NCBI GenBank assembly: GCA_019746975.1
Contig: JAIERK010000129.1
Coordinates: 1-64,000, forward strand
Source of the DNA: Candidatus Obscuribacterales bacterium
GTDB lineage: Bacteria > Cyanobacteriota > Vampirovibrionia > Obscuribacterales > Obscuribacteraceae
Direction: 5' to 3'
Length of the DNA stretch: 64,000 nucleotides
In this document: piece by piece, positions 26,624 to 34,490 of the stretch
Layout of the letters: each line of letters begins with the position of its first letter
Position numbering within the stretch: the stretch's first letter is position 1
Position numbers and translations under genes: made by a program
The notes under the pieces: generated by a model
Told to the model about the DNA's origin: nothing
What the model saw: the letters and a program-made list of their open reading frames with translations, nothing else
The model's database searches: none

Positions 26624-27676
26624 GTGACTTTCAAAGCAGACGGGCATTCAATACAAGCCAACCTGGACTTCAGCGTACCCATCGACGCCGGCGCCCCCTT
26701 CGTACATGAAGAATCGAGCTTACTCCACCAGGCCTTCGAGGTCCTCACGTTGGAAGCGGAGAGCATCCTGGCAATGCGAGATCGGCTCGGCGTTGAGTTC
26801 GAACTAGCCGTCGAATGGTTGATCGAATGCACCGGCAAAGTCGTCGTAACCGGCATGGGTAAGTCGGGACATATAGCCACCAAAATTGCAGCGACGCTGG
26901 CATCGACAGGGACCCCCGCATTCTTCGTACATCCGGCTGAATTGAGACACGGAGACTTCGGCATGCTAGAGGAGCGAGATATCATCATTGCTCTCTCCAG
27001 CTCAGGAGAAACCCAGGAGATAAAGGTCGTACTTGACCCGATCAAAAGACTGGGGCTGAAATTGATAGCCTTTACCGGCAACACAGATTCTTCATTAGCC
27101 AAGGCGGCTGACGTCGTTCTTGATGTCGGTGTCGATAGAGAGGCTTGCCCGCTCAACTTGGCGCCCACATCGTCGACAACAGCCGCACTGGCGATGGGCG
27201 ATGCTCTCGCTCTCGTGCTCATGTCTCAGAAGGGATTCGAGAAGGAAGATTTCGCTCGCAGCCATCCAGGCGGCAATCTTGGTAAACAACTCCTATCCGT
27301 GGCAGACGTGATGAGATCTGGTATCCAGGTGCCGACAGTGGGTCTTGGCGCGGATCATAGCGTGATCCTCGATGAGATAGACAAGAAGAAACTCGGCTTC
27401 ACGGCTGTCGTAGACGACGAAGGTCAGCTGCACGGCGTGATAACTGACGGCGACCTGAGACGATCGACGATAAAGTTCGGTCAGGAAATCTTTGCAAAAA
27501 CCGCATCAGAACTAATGACCAAGAATCCAAAGACAATCGCGTCGAATTGCCTGGCGGTTGCAGCTCTTAAAGCGATGGAACAGTACTCCATCGCCGATTT
27601 GCTCATACTCGATGAACAGGGAAGACCAATCGGCTTAATTGACTTGAAGGACCTGCTCAAAGCCGGCATTATCTAG
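26624..27676 (+). CDS. kdsD: D-arabinose-5-phosphate isomerase (KdsD/GutQ type)
   Basis: Interconverts ribulose-5-P and arabinose-5-P, the first step to Kdo of lipopolysaccharide. 350 aa. Residues about 40-180 are the SIS domain (VVVTGMGKSGHIATKIAATLASTGTP, FFVHPAELRHGDFGML, ALSSSGET), residues 187-225 carry the HPGGNLGKQLL motif, and two CBS domains follow (VADVMRSG..., ...GVITDGDLRRS, ELMTKNPKTI...). It starts at GTG 26624 with AAGGAA upstream. No other Kdo gene is nearby. Its presence argues for an LPS-bearing outer membrane. Confidence 0.92.
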   Translation: MTFKADGHSIQANLDFSVPIDAGAPFVHEESSLLHQAFEVLTLEAESILAMRDRLGVEFELAVEWLIECTGKVVVTGMGKSGHIATKIAATLASTGTPAFFVHPAELRHGDFGMLEERDIIIALSSSGETQEIKVVLDPIKRLGLKLIAFTGNTDSSLAKAADVVLDVGVDREACPLNLAPTSSTTAALAMGDALALVLMSQKGFEKEDFARSHPGGNLGKQLLSVADVMRSGIQVPTVGLGADHSVILDEIDKKKLGFTAVVDDEGQLHGVITDGDLRRSTIKFGQEIFAKTASELMTKNPKTIASNCLAVAALKAMEQYSIADLLILDEQGRPIGLIDLKDLLKAGII

Positions 27677-27816
27677 CTGACGCCAAGCTTGTTTGTCATT
27701 TCTAGAAAAATCTGCACTTGTGCCAGTGAGTCGCTTTTCGCCCAGGTGATTTTGTATCCGTTTCCGTCAAGCGCCAGGAGAACCCTGAGTTAACGGTGAC
27801 CGTGACTGGGCTTGAG

Positions 27817-27880
27817 TTTCAGGGAAAGTGTATTTCGATATCGAAATACCGTCCTACGAAAAAGCGGCGCCTTCGTCAAG
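27817..27880 (+). repeat. Single copy of the dispersed repeat
   Basis: The segment TTTCAGGGAAAGTG, core TTCGATATCGAAAT, A-rich spacer and GGCGCCTTCGTCAAG matches the copies at 12.2-12.5 kb in the same orientation. It lies about 140 bp after the kdsD stop. The rest of 27677-28018 holds no gene that I can support. Confidence 0.75.
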
Positions 27881-28018
27881 TAACAGGACCGTATTTTTCT
27901 GTTTCTTCGATAACCTGCGCTCGAGAAGCACAAACCGGGACCGGCAGGGCGTATCTCGCTTGCAGCGAGCACTTCTATTTGCAATTTCGAAAACGACCGC
28001 TAAAGGAGTCCTTCTCCT

Positions 28019-28951
28019 CTAGTTCGACCAACCTGGTTGCGTATCTACCGGCTGGGCCGCTGGCGTCGGGGCCTCGTCTTGGGGTTCCTGCGCCGCACCT
28101 GGCTGAAGATCTAGCGGAGATCCACCTGGAGCAGGAGCCGCTTGGGTCGACTTGTCTGCCACAGATTTCGCGCTAGGCGCGGCAGCAGCTGCTGGTTTAT
28201 CGTGGTCGAACAGATCTCCGATTTTTTCCAATCCCTTGCGAGCGCCGTGGAGCGCGCCCCTACCAAGATTTTCCGCGCCGCGGCCAACGGCCTCGACACC
28301 ATCTTTGGAAGCCCTTCCTACAACCTTCGCGCCTTTTACGGCTCCGGTGCCTACGTTCTCAGCCACGTCAGCGCTCTTGTGACCGATGGCGCTTACGCCT
28401 TTGACAGTTTCACGACCTAGATTCTCTGCGCCTCTCCCGACGGCTTCAGCGCCAACCTTGGCACCATGACCTACGCTCTCGACGCCAACCTTGGCTCCAT
28501 GACCAACGCTCTCAACACCGACTTTGGCGCCGTGACCGACACTTTCCACCCCGCGTCCAACCGCCGCCGCTCCGGCTTTTGCACCAGCGCCTACGCTTTC
28601 TACACCTTTCACGGCCCCATGACCTACGGCTTCCGCGCCATGACCTATAGCACCCGCTGCAGCGCCAGCAGCTCCGGCAGCGCTGTTTCCTCCGGTGGGA
28701 ATTGCATCGCTTTTGGCGGATTCAGATTCGACTTTTGCATGTTTCGCCGGTTTCACTGCCGCCGGTTGGCTGAAAGTAGTCGGAGCCGACGGGTCGAGAA
28801 CTTTGTCTGTAACCTTGTCGATAACTTGCTGCTCGTCCTGGACCTCTTCTTCTGACACGGGCAGTTCAGGACGAAGCTCTTGAGCTGCAAGCGGTCTAAA
28901 CATACCCACCGCGAGCAACAAACTCAAACTCAAAACATGCTGAATCTTCAT
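28019..28951 (-). CDS. Secreted protein with 11-residue VGHGAKxGxES repeats
   Basis: 310 aa with an N-terminal signal peptide (MKIQHVLSLSLLLAVG..LAAQE). From about residue 80 to 225 the chain is built of 11-residue units of the form V-G-[HR]-G-A-x-x-G-[VA]-E-[SA]. This Gly/Ala-rich, amphipathic 11-mer periodicity is seen in LEA-like and apolipoprotein-like lipid-surface helices. The C-terminal 60 residues are Pro/Ala/Gln-rich. GAGG precedes the ATG. The same repeat occurs in the protein at 61218-61715, so the window holds two paralogues. Function unknown; membrane-surface or desiccation roles are guesses. Confidence 0.75.
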   Translation of the reverse strand: MKIQHVLSLSLLLAVGMFRPLAAQELRPELPVSEEEVQDEQQVIDKVTDKVLDPSAPTTFSQPAAVKPAKHAKVESESAKSDAIPTGGNSAAGAAGAAAGAIGHGAEAVGHGAVKGVESVGAGAKAGAAAVGRGVESVGHGAKVGVESVGHGAKVGVESVGHGAKVGAEAVGRGAENLGRETVKGVSAIGHKSADVAENVGTGAVKGAKVVGRASKDGVEAVGRGAENLGRGALHGARKGLEKIGDLFDHDKPAAAAAPSAKSVADKSTQAAPAPGGSPLDLQPGAAQEPQDEAPTPAAQPVDTQPGWSN

Positions 28952-29347
28952 GTGGATGCCTCACGCACTAACAATAGATCATCAGGCGATCTTGCCTGGA
29001 GGATGTTCCCCGTCAAATAATCAAGCGGTAAGTATACCAGTCTCCAGGCTGCTATCCGCGAGTCTATCCGTGCCATAACCTGAGAAGTGTTTGATGCGAC
29101 GAAAGATAGGCATATAGTGTGCTTATTGCTACATAAGTTTATTCAAATTAGTAGCAACAAGGCTGCTAAAAGCCGATTGTTGCTTGACTTCATGGAAGCA
29201 AGACACAAGAAATCTCTGAGCACCATCGAGCACTGCCACACGCGGCCCTCGAACTTGGCTGTCGCTCTCCGTAACCTTTGAGGACAAGAGTCAGATCCTC
29301 GCACCACCACATCTGGTGCACGAAGCCGATATTCGAGTTGGACACGC
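28952..29347. other. Intergenic region, no gene supported
   Basis: 395 bp between the 11-mer-repeat gene and the end of the sigma factor gene. A 64-codon open frame at 29087 has no ribosome-binding site and no recognisable protein character. A weak stem (GCACCA/TGGTGC around 29310-29330) lies after the sigma gene stop but lacks a clear T-run. It may carry the promoter of the repeat-protein gene; I see no clear -35/-10 pair. Confidence 0.5.
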
Positions 29348-30049
29348 CTAATCGTAGTCTATGTCTTGATCGTAAGTATACTCTGGCTCTTCATCAGACT
29401 CTTCAGACTCTTCTTCCGGCGGCGCACCATGTCCAACCAGCTTAACCAGCCTATCGAGTTCGTCGGCACCGAGCCCGAGCTCTGATGCAACTTCTTCTCT
29501 GGTAGGCTCACGACCCATTTCCAGCATCAAGCGTTGAGAAATCGGTTTAATCGATGTAACTTTCTCCAGAAGGTAATCAGGCACCCGATTGAGGCGGGTT
29601 TCATTGGCTACTTCCTCAGAAATTGCTTTTCTAATCCAGATTGCGGCATGCTCTTGGAATGGCTTTCCAGCCTCAGGATCGAATGAATCCAGCGAACGCA
29701 AAAGACCAAGGGTGCCCTCGTTAATCAGATCATTAAGTTGAGCGTCGCCCGCCGTGTACTCTTTGGCAATCCAGGTGACAAGACGCAGGTTGGCTTCATT
29801 CAGCTTTCGTCGAGCTACACGCCCTGTCTTTTCATCCCGAGCCTGCTCTATCAGCTGAGCTTCATCATTCGCCGATAGGACCGGGAATTTGGATATCTCC
29901 TCTAGATAGGCACGGAACTGCTTCCCGGTGGGGACTATGTCGATGACCTGTTTTACAAACCGATCGGGCAAAGGGAGGCTGTCGACGATGCGGCGCAGTT
30001 CGTCGTCGATTTCGGGTATATTCGACCCTTTTCTGTCGCGGTCCTTCAT
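29348..30049 (-). CDS. Sigma-70-type factor lacking region 4
   Basis: 233 aa, GGAGG before the ATG. Residues about 46-72 match sigma region 1.2 (YLEEISKFPVLSANDEAQLIEQA). Residues about 80-150 are region 2: ARRKLNEANLRLVTWIAKEY, LNDLINEGTLGLLRSLDSFDPEAG, and AAIWIRKAISEEVAN in the -10-recognition part. Residues about 155-205 resemble region 3 (REPTREEVASELGL). The chain then ends in an acidic tail (EEESEESDEEPEYTYDQD) where region 4, the -35-binding helix-turn-helix, should be. Such a factor could use extended -10 promoters or act as a regulator. The stop codon is clean and no region-4-like sequence follows. Confidence 0.82.
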   Translation of the reverse strand: MKDRDRKGSNIPEIDDELRRIVDSLPLPDRFVKQVIDIVPTGKQFRAYLEEISKFPVLSANDEAQLIEQARDEKTGRVARRKLNEANLRLVTWIAKEYTAGDAQLNDLINEGTLGLLRSLDSFDPEAGKPFQEHAAIWIRKAISEEVANETRLNRVPDYLLEKVTSIKPISQRLMLEMGREPTREEVASELGLGADELDRLVKLVGHGAPPEEESEESDEEPEYTYDQDIDYD

Positions 30050-30190
30050 TGAGCCTCCGGCTCGGGTTTTGTATACGAAATCGACAGATTACCACGGAAA
30101 TGAGAAAACCTTGCAGTTCTTGGCGCATCATGTGGTAATTAAAGGAAGAGATTCCGCGGAAACCATCAGTGTCTGAATCCAGACATTTTT

Positions 30191-30565
30191 ATGACTAACG
30201 AACCGGTAGACATTTGGCAACGACTTAAGCGACTCTCACGAGACCGCACAAAAATCTGCGGTCGAATTCGGCGCGTCAACCACTCTATTGGACTCCGTGT
30301 CGACAAGCTGCAAGCCATCGGAAAAAAGTACAATCTCTTGATGGAAGCCCTCGAGAATCGGCGGGATGAATTCAGCGAAGAGCAGATCGAGCTGATAATC
30401 AAGCTCATGGATCTTTTCGGCGAAAAGATAGACAAACTCACCACCGACATTACAGATCTGGCTGAGCCTAACATCGAACTTTATCGCGAGCTGGAAGAGA
30501 ACGAACGCCAGATCCGCGCATTAGAGGCAATTGTAGAAGCCGAAGTCGGGTCCTCAGACGAATAA
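30191..30565 (+). CDS. Small helical coiled-coil protein
   Basis: 124 aa, unrecognised, wholly helical in character. A basic N-terminal third (WQRLKRLSRDRTKICGRIRRV) is followed by two heptad-like helices (EEQIELIIKLMDLFGEKIDKL and LYRELEENERQIRALEAIV) and an acidic end. No signal peptide. Divergent from the sigma factor gene (141 bp apart) and convergent with the MnmC-like gene, nine bases away. A regulatory partner of the sigma factor is possible on position alone. Confidence 0.6.
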   Translation: MTNEPVDIWQRLKRLSRDRTKICGRIRRVNHSIGLRVDKLQAIGKKYNLLMEALENRRDEFSEEQIELIIKLMDLFGEKIDKLTTDITDLAEPNIELYRELEENERQIRALEAIVEAEVGSSDE

Positions 30566-30574
30566 CTTCGATCG

Positions 30575-31600
30575 TCAATCGCCAAGCATGGTCGCCTTGT
30601 AGAGCGCTTGCTCGACTTCTCGTCGTTTTATAATTTCCAGTCGATCGCTGTTGAAGGTAGGATCGCGATATGGAATTCCCGAGCTCGTTCCCAGCCTGTC
30701 GAGCTCTTCCGGCTCCATATTGTAGATCAGATCTTCGACCAGTTCCGAGGCGATTATATCGACTACATCCACAGAATCAGCCTCAGGATTGATGAGCGAA
30801 CTGCGCTGATTCGAGATGCAAACTGCAAGCGTCCCGCCTTTCTTGGCACCCACATCGCGGGTTCGCAATACTGCAAACCCAGACTCGAGCAACCCGCCTC
30901 TGACGGCGGACGCGGCACAGTAGGTGAGAAGCCGACCGACGTCAGGTCTTAGAAGCTTCCTGTAACATGAAAAAAGGTCAGCCGTCCACAGTTGCGGCAG
31001 CTTGGAAGGAGAGAATGGATCATGAAAAACCAGATCGAATGCGGAGGGAATCTGCCGGCTCATCTCCGGAACGACCTGCCTCAAATCGCCGAACTTCAAC
31101 GTCAGCTTGAACCAGGGCCCATCGAGCGTCTTGTATGACAAGCTCAAGACCGGAGTCGGCACTCCAATATTGACGAAGGTCTTGAGATTATCGACGATAG
31201 AAAATCCGAGGTTGTCACGCAGCTCGACGCGAATTTGATTGAAACATTCTTGCTGCAATATGGTGGGGAGCAGCTGCAACAGCGACTGATCCTTCTCGAC
31301 TCCAATTACCTCTACACCATCGATGGGCAGATGAGTCGCAGCAAGTATATGGTGCCAGAGAGCGAATGTGTTGTACCCAAGCCCGAAGCAGCCGTCAAGC
31401 ATGCGCAATACGCCACTGCCCTGCCTGCTCTTGACCTCGAGAATTTTTTCCAGCCTGGCAGGCAGAACATAGCTGTTTATAGCCTCGAAAAATGCTCCTT
31501 GGCTGTTGTGGTAAAGCTCGCCCGTGACGGAGTCGCGCATGGTCATAGTGCCGTCCGCAGTGGGCACCATACTCAATACCTTTTCCGATTGGTCAGCCAT
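30575..31600 (-). CDS. MnmC/MnmD-like tRNA methyltransferase-domain protein
   Basis: 341 aa Rossmann methyltransferase of the DUF752/MnmC N-terminal type, which in E. coli methylates the aminomethyl group of mnm5s2U34 in tRNA. Seen: the start-of-domain signature TGELYHNSQGAFFEA, the SAM loop DGCFGLGYNTFAL, EVIGVEKD, and the active-site segment VFHDPFSPSKLPQLWT. It lacks the FAD oxidase half of MnmC. The stop of the upstream oxidoreductase lies eight bases away, so both are probably on one transcript. Confidence 0.78.
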   Translation of the reverse strand: MADQSEKVLSMVPTADGTMTMRDSVTGELYHNSQGAFFEAINSYVLPARLEKILEVKSRQGSGVLRMLDGCFGLGYNTFALWHHILAATHLPIDGVEVIGVEKDQSLLQLLPTILQQECFNQIRVELRDNLGFSIVDNLKTFVNIGVPTPVLSLSYKTLDGPWFKLTLKFGDLRQVVPEMSRQIPSAFDLVFHDPFSPSKLPQLWTADLFSCYRKLLRPDVGRLLTYCAASAVRGGLLESGFAVLRTRDVGAKKGGTLAVCISNQRSSLINPEADSVDVVDIIASELVEDLIYNMEPEELDRLGTSSGIPYRDPTFNSDRLEIIKRREVEQALYKATMLGD

Positions 31601-31608
31601 ACGACCAC

Positions 31609-32595
31609 TTACTCCAGATTGAGGACGACTTTACCAAAACTGTCATTGTTTTCCATGTATTGATGAGCAGCCACCACATCGTCGATGGAGAAGATCTTGT
31701 CTATTATCGGTCTAACAGCCCCATTCGCCAACAGTGGCGAGATGTTGTCGGCAAGTAGCTTTGCCGCCGCGATCTTTTCCTCCAGCGGTCGGGATCGCAT
31801 TGTAGTACCAATGATCCGGGCTCTCTTCGTCAGAATCATGCCGAGGTTGACATCGACCTTTGCTCCTGCCAGAAGACCTATCAGAACAATCCGCCCTTTG
31901 CTGCTCAGGCATCTGAGATCTTCATCGAGGTAGGTCCCACCGACAAGCTCAAGAACTGTGTTAATCCCAGCAGGCACCATTGTAAGCACTTCGTCGGAAA
32001 AAAGTCCTTCTTTCACAACGATGCCGCGGTGCAATCCGAGGGCAGCCGCTCTCTCGATCTTCTCCTCAGTGCGCGAGGTGCCAATCGAGCGACCACCTAG
32101 AGCCTTGCAAAGTTGAATGGCAGCAGTCCCGACTCCGCTGCCGGCAGCATGAATCAGCACCCAATCTCCCGACTTCATTCCAGCCTGCTCGACCATGGCA
32201 TCATATGCGGTGACGAATGCTTCAGGACAAGCGGCGGCCTGTTCGAACGATAGATTGTCAGGAATAATCGCCAAAGTGCGATGATGAGCGACCACGAATT
32301 GCGCGTAAGAGCCACCCGGCACAAGCCCAAATACGCGATCGCCTGGTTTGATCCCTACGACATCACGACCAATATCATCAGATACTACACCTGCGAACTC
32401 GAGCCCGAGAATCTGATCAGGAGCGCCTTGAGGAGCAGGATAATGACCTTTGCGCTGTAACAGATCGGCACGATTTAAAGCCGTCGCCATCACCCGGATT
32501 TTCACTTCTCCGTGCTCCGCGCGAGGTGGCTCAGGCACGTCGTCTATCTGCAAGACGTCCGGTCCTCCATATCGTGAGACGATTACTGCCTTCAT
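31609..32595 (-). CDS. NAD(P)H quinone oxidoreductase, zinc-type alcohol dehydrogenase superfamily
   Basis: 328 aa MDR-superfamily enzyme of the PIG3/QOR type, without the zinc ligands of alcohol dehydrogenases. Visible: N-terminal GroES-like domain (ALNRADLLQRKGHYPAP, LGLEFAGVV), and the Rossmann nucleotide site GDWVLIHAAGSGVGTAAIQL with GTSRTEEK. It would reduce quinones or enones with NADPH. AAGGAG precedes the ATG. Likely co-transcribed with the downstream methyltransferase. Confidence 0.88.
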   Translation of the reverse strand: MKAVIVSRYGGPDVLQIDDVPEPPRAEHGEVKIRVMATALNRADLLQRKGHYPAPQGAPDQILGLEFAGVVSDDIGRDVVGIKPGDRVFGLVPGGSYAQFVVAHHRTLAIIPDNLSFEQAAACPEAFVTAYDAMVEQAGMKSGDWVLIHAAGSGVGTAAIQLCKALGGRSIGTSRTEEKIERAAALGLHRGIVVKEGLFSDEVLTMVPAGINTVLELVGGTYLDEDLRCLSSKGRIVLIGLLAGAKVDVNLGMILTKRARIIGTTMRSRPLEEKIAAAKLLADNISPLLANGAVRPIIDKIFSIDDVVAAHQYMENNDSFGKVVLNLE

Positions 32596-32660
32596 GAAAA
32601 TTCTCCTTAGTAGTTGCTAAGAGACAGTCGTTTACAGACTCTAGGAAAAATATTTTTGCG

Positions 32661-32987
32661 ATGTTAGCTTACACGCAGGCCTCTGGACATACATCCAATT
32701 TGTTCGTACCTCCGCTTGCTCAACAGATTGGGATCGATTCAGGGCAACCATGTCCAGGGGCTCATTTTCAACAAGGGAGTTATATTTCCGTGGAAGTCCC
32801 GTCTCTAGTCTCATATGATGCTCTTCTAGACAGTATTCATGCCAAGCTCGCGGCTTGCAATATCGGAAGCGACACTGAGTATCTTGCTGATCTGATCATC
32901 ACGCTCGAGTCTCGCTCCCAACATACACATGCTCTGGCAGCCCGTCAGAAAGGATTGCCCCAAGAAGTTTGCACCGTCGAAACGTAA
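32661..32987 (+). CDS. Hypothetical protein
   Basis: 108 aa, unrecognised, no signal peptide or membrane segment. The ATG at 32661 has no Shine-Dalgarno. A GTG near 32790 follows AGGGAG and could be the true start, giving a protein of about 65 aa. It lies between two minus-strand genes, and its stop abuts the next gene's stop. Treat as provisional. Confidence 0.35.
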   Translation: MLAYTQASGHTSNLFVPPLAQQIGIDSGQPCPGAHFQQGSYISVEVPSLVSYDALLDSIHAKLAACNIGSDTEYLADLIITLESRSQHTHALAARQKGLPQEVCTVET

Positions 32988-33224
32988 TCAGTCTTCAACA
33001 ATGTAAGACTCCCAGTATTCGGTTCGCTCTTTCCAGCCGCAACCATCATTGCCACAGATCAACGTGACTTTGCTTCCTTCGAGTTCGGTCCCAGAATCAC
33101 CGGCACCGTCCCAAACGCTCGAAACCATTTCGACAAAGTTGTCGTATTTTTGAACCGGCTGTTTACATTTTGGACACAGCATTTTTTTGTCGTTGATCGC
33201 ACCCTTCAGCATTTCGAGCGTCAT
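32988..33224 (-). CDS. Small zinc-ribbon protein
   Basis: 78 aa with two CxxC-type knuckles, CPKCKQ near residue 17 and CGNDGCGW near residue 57, spaced as in a zinc ribbon. The end is acidic (WESYIVED). A strong GGGAGGAAG precedes the ATG. Zinc-ribbon proteins of this size often bind nucleic acid or partner proteins; the specific role is unknown. A bidirectional terminator lies upstream at about 33299. Confidence 0.7.
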   Translation of the reverse strand: MTLEMLKGAINDKKMLCPKCKQPVQKYDNFVEMVSSVWDGAGDSGTELEGSKVTLICGNDGCGWKERTEYWESYIVED

Positions 33225-33298
33225 CGGCTTCCTCCCGTGAATATGATGATCAAAGTTGTATTATTTTATGCCGAGTAAGATTGAAAGCGCGGCAAAAA

Positions 33299-33346
33299 GC
33301 GAGAAGTCGGTTACATCATAACCGACCTCGCGCCTCTCTCTTTTTT
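33299..33346. terminator. Strong bidirectional terminator
   Basis: Stem GCGAG-aa-GTCGGTTA (33299-33313), loop CATCA, then TAACCGAC-CTCGC (33319-33331). On the plus strand TCTCTCTTTTTT follows; on the minus strand TTTTT follows GCGAGAAG. It fits termination of the minus-strand gene at 33369-33740 and insulation from the zinc-ribbon gene. Confidence 0.75.
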
Positions 33347-33368
33347 GTACTTATTGAAAACTCGGACT

Positions 33369-33740
33369 TTAGAACCAGCGTCTCGAGTTCCGCCCAGCGA
33401 CCCTGCGGCCATTATCGCGGCGACTGGTGTTACAGAATTGATTGCCGCGAAATGCTCTGGATCGATTAGACCGCCATCCGCAGTTGTCATCATTCCTGTA
33501 TGCACGGTACATTTGACGATCGCGCCTATCGAACGATTGATTCGACATACGTCGAGCACGCTTGAACGGTACGTCATTGCGGGCCATCCACATGGTCTGG
33601 GGGCTCAGATAAGCCTGATTTCGAAATCTAGAGCCGTTGCCGTCGTCGCAACGATTCCCCTGTCGAGCTTCTGCTGCAGGAGTGTTGCAAACGGTGGTCA
33701 CAAGAAGCAACGCTATCGATAATAATGCTTTGCTGAACAT
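33369..33740 (-). CDS. Secreted Arg/Asn-rich small protein
   Basis: 123 aa. Signal peptide (MFSKALLSIALLLVTTV..PAAEA) followed by about 98 residues very rich in Arg, Asn and aromatic residues with a few cysteines (DDNCGWRSNRSR, GNQFCNTSRRDN). AGGAA precedes the ATG. I do not recognise a family. The strongly basic mature protein would bind acidic polymers such as nucleic acid or LPS; that is inference. Confidence 0.6.
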   Translation of the reverse strand: MFSKALLSIALLLVTTVCNTPAAEARQGNRCDDGNGSRFRNQAYLSPQTMWMARNDVPFKRARRMSNQSFDRRDRQMYRAYRNDDNCGWRSNRSRAFRGNQFCNTSRRDNGRRVAGRNSRRWF

Positions 33741-33899
33741 AAAGATTCCTCTCCACTAAACAGCTGATTGATCGAGACTGTCATAACCCAAATTAAAATA
33801 TTGTTGTTTTCATTTGGTCTCGCCTCAAGTGCGATTGGCAGCTCATGAGCTTCTTCCTTACTCGTACAGATAAGTAAATAGCATTACCAGGAGGCAACG

Positions 33900-34325
33900 A
33901 TGCCGTCACCGACCCGAACTCGATGCTTTGAAGTAATAAAGAGCATTTACGTGTCGACGTATGACATCGACTTCGCCGGTCATGTCTCCAACATTGCCTA
34001 TTTGCGCTGGATGGAAGACATGCGTTTGATGGTGTTCGATGAGAACTTTCCCTTGCAAGGGTTCATGGACCAGGGGCTACTCCCTGTGCTGGCAAGAACC
34101 TCGATAGATTATCGCAAAGCAATTCGATTGTTCGACAAACCCACAGGACATATGTGGATCGAGGAAATAAAGGCAGCCAGCGTGATTTTCAGAGGAGAGG
34201 TGGTCGTTGATGATACGGTCACGACCGTCTCCACACACACCGGTGTCTTTATCGGGGCTACAACACTGAAGCCGGTGCGCGTGCCCAAAGAGATCATGGA
34301 TAAATTCAAGTCCTTGACGACGTGA
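33900..34325 (+). CDS. Acyl-CoA thioesterase, 4HBT hot-dog fold
   Basis: 141 aa, typical size. The hot-dog signature is visible: YDIDFAGHVSNIAYLRWMEDMR, with the Asp/Gly-His-Val-Asn pattern of 4-hydroxybenzoyl-CoA thioesterases and YbgC-like proteins, then ARTSIDYRKAIRL. AGGAGG lies just before the ATG. It hydrolyses acyl thioesters; the chain-length preference is not readable. It stands alone upstream of the PBP4 gene. Confidence 0.85.
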   Translation: MPSPTRTRCFEVIKSIYVSTYDIDFAGHVSNIAYLRWMEDMRLMVFDENFPLQGFMDQGLLPVLARTSIDYRKAIRLFDKPTGHMWIEEIKAASVIFRGEVVVDDTVTTVSTHTGVFIGATTLKPVRVPKEIMDKFKSLTT

Positions 34326-34490
34326 GCTTCACCGACCTGCGCATGCCAGATTTAAGGTATCCCGAAATTGAATTCCTGGCGCTTCAGCCCGGTTTGCGAA
34401 CAAATCTGGTCTTATCAGGAGTTTGGAATTAAACCCAAAATAGCTGTTCTCAGCGATAATATACGCTCGGCAACCTAAGTGAAGAATTCA

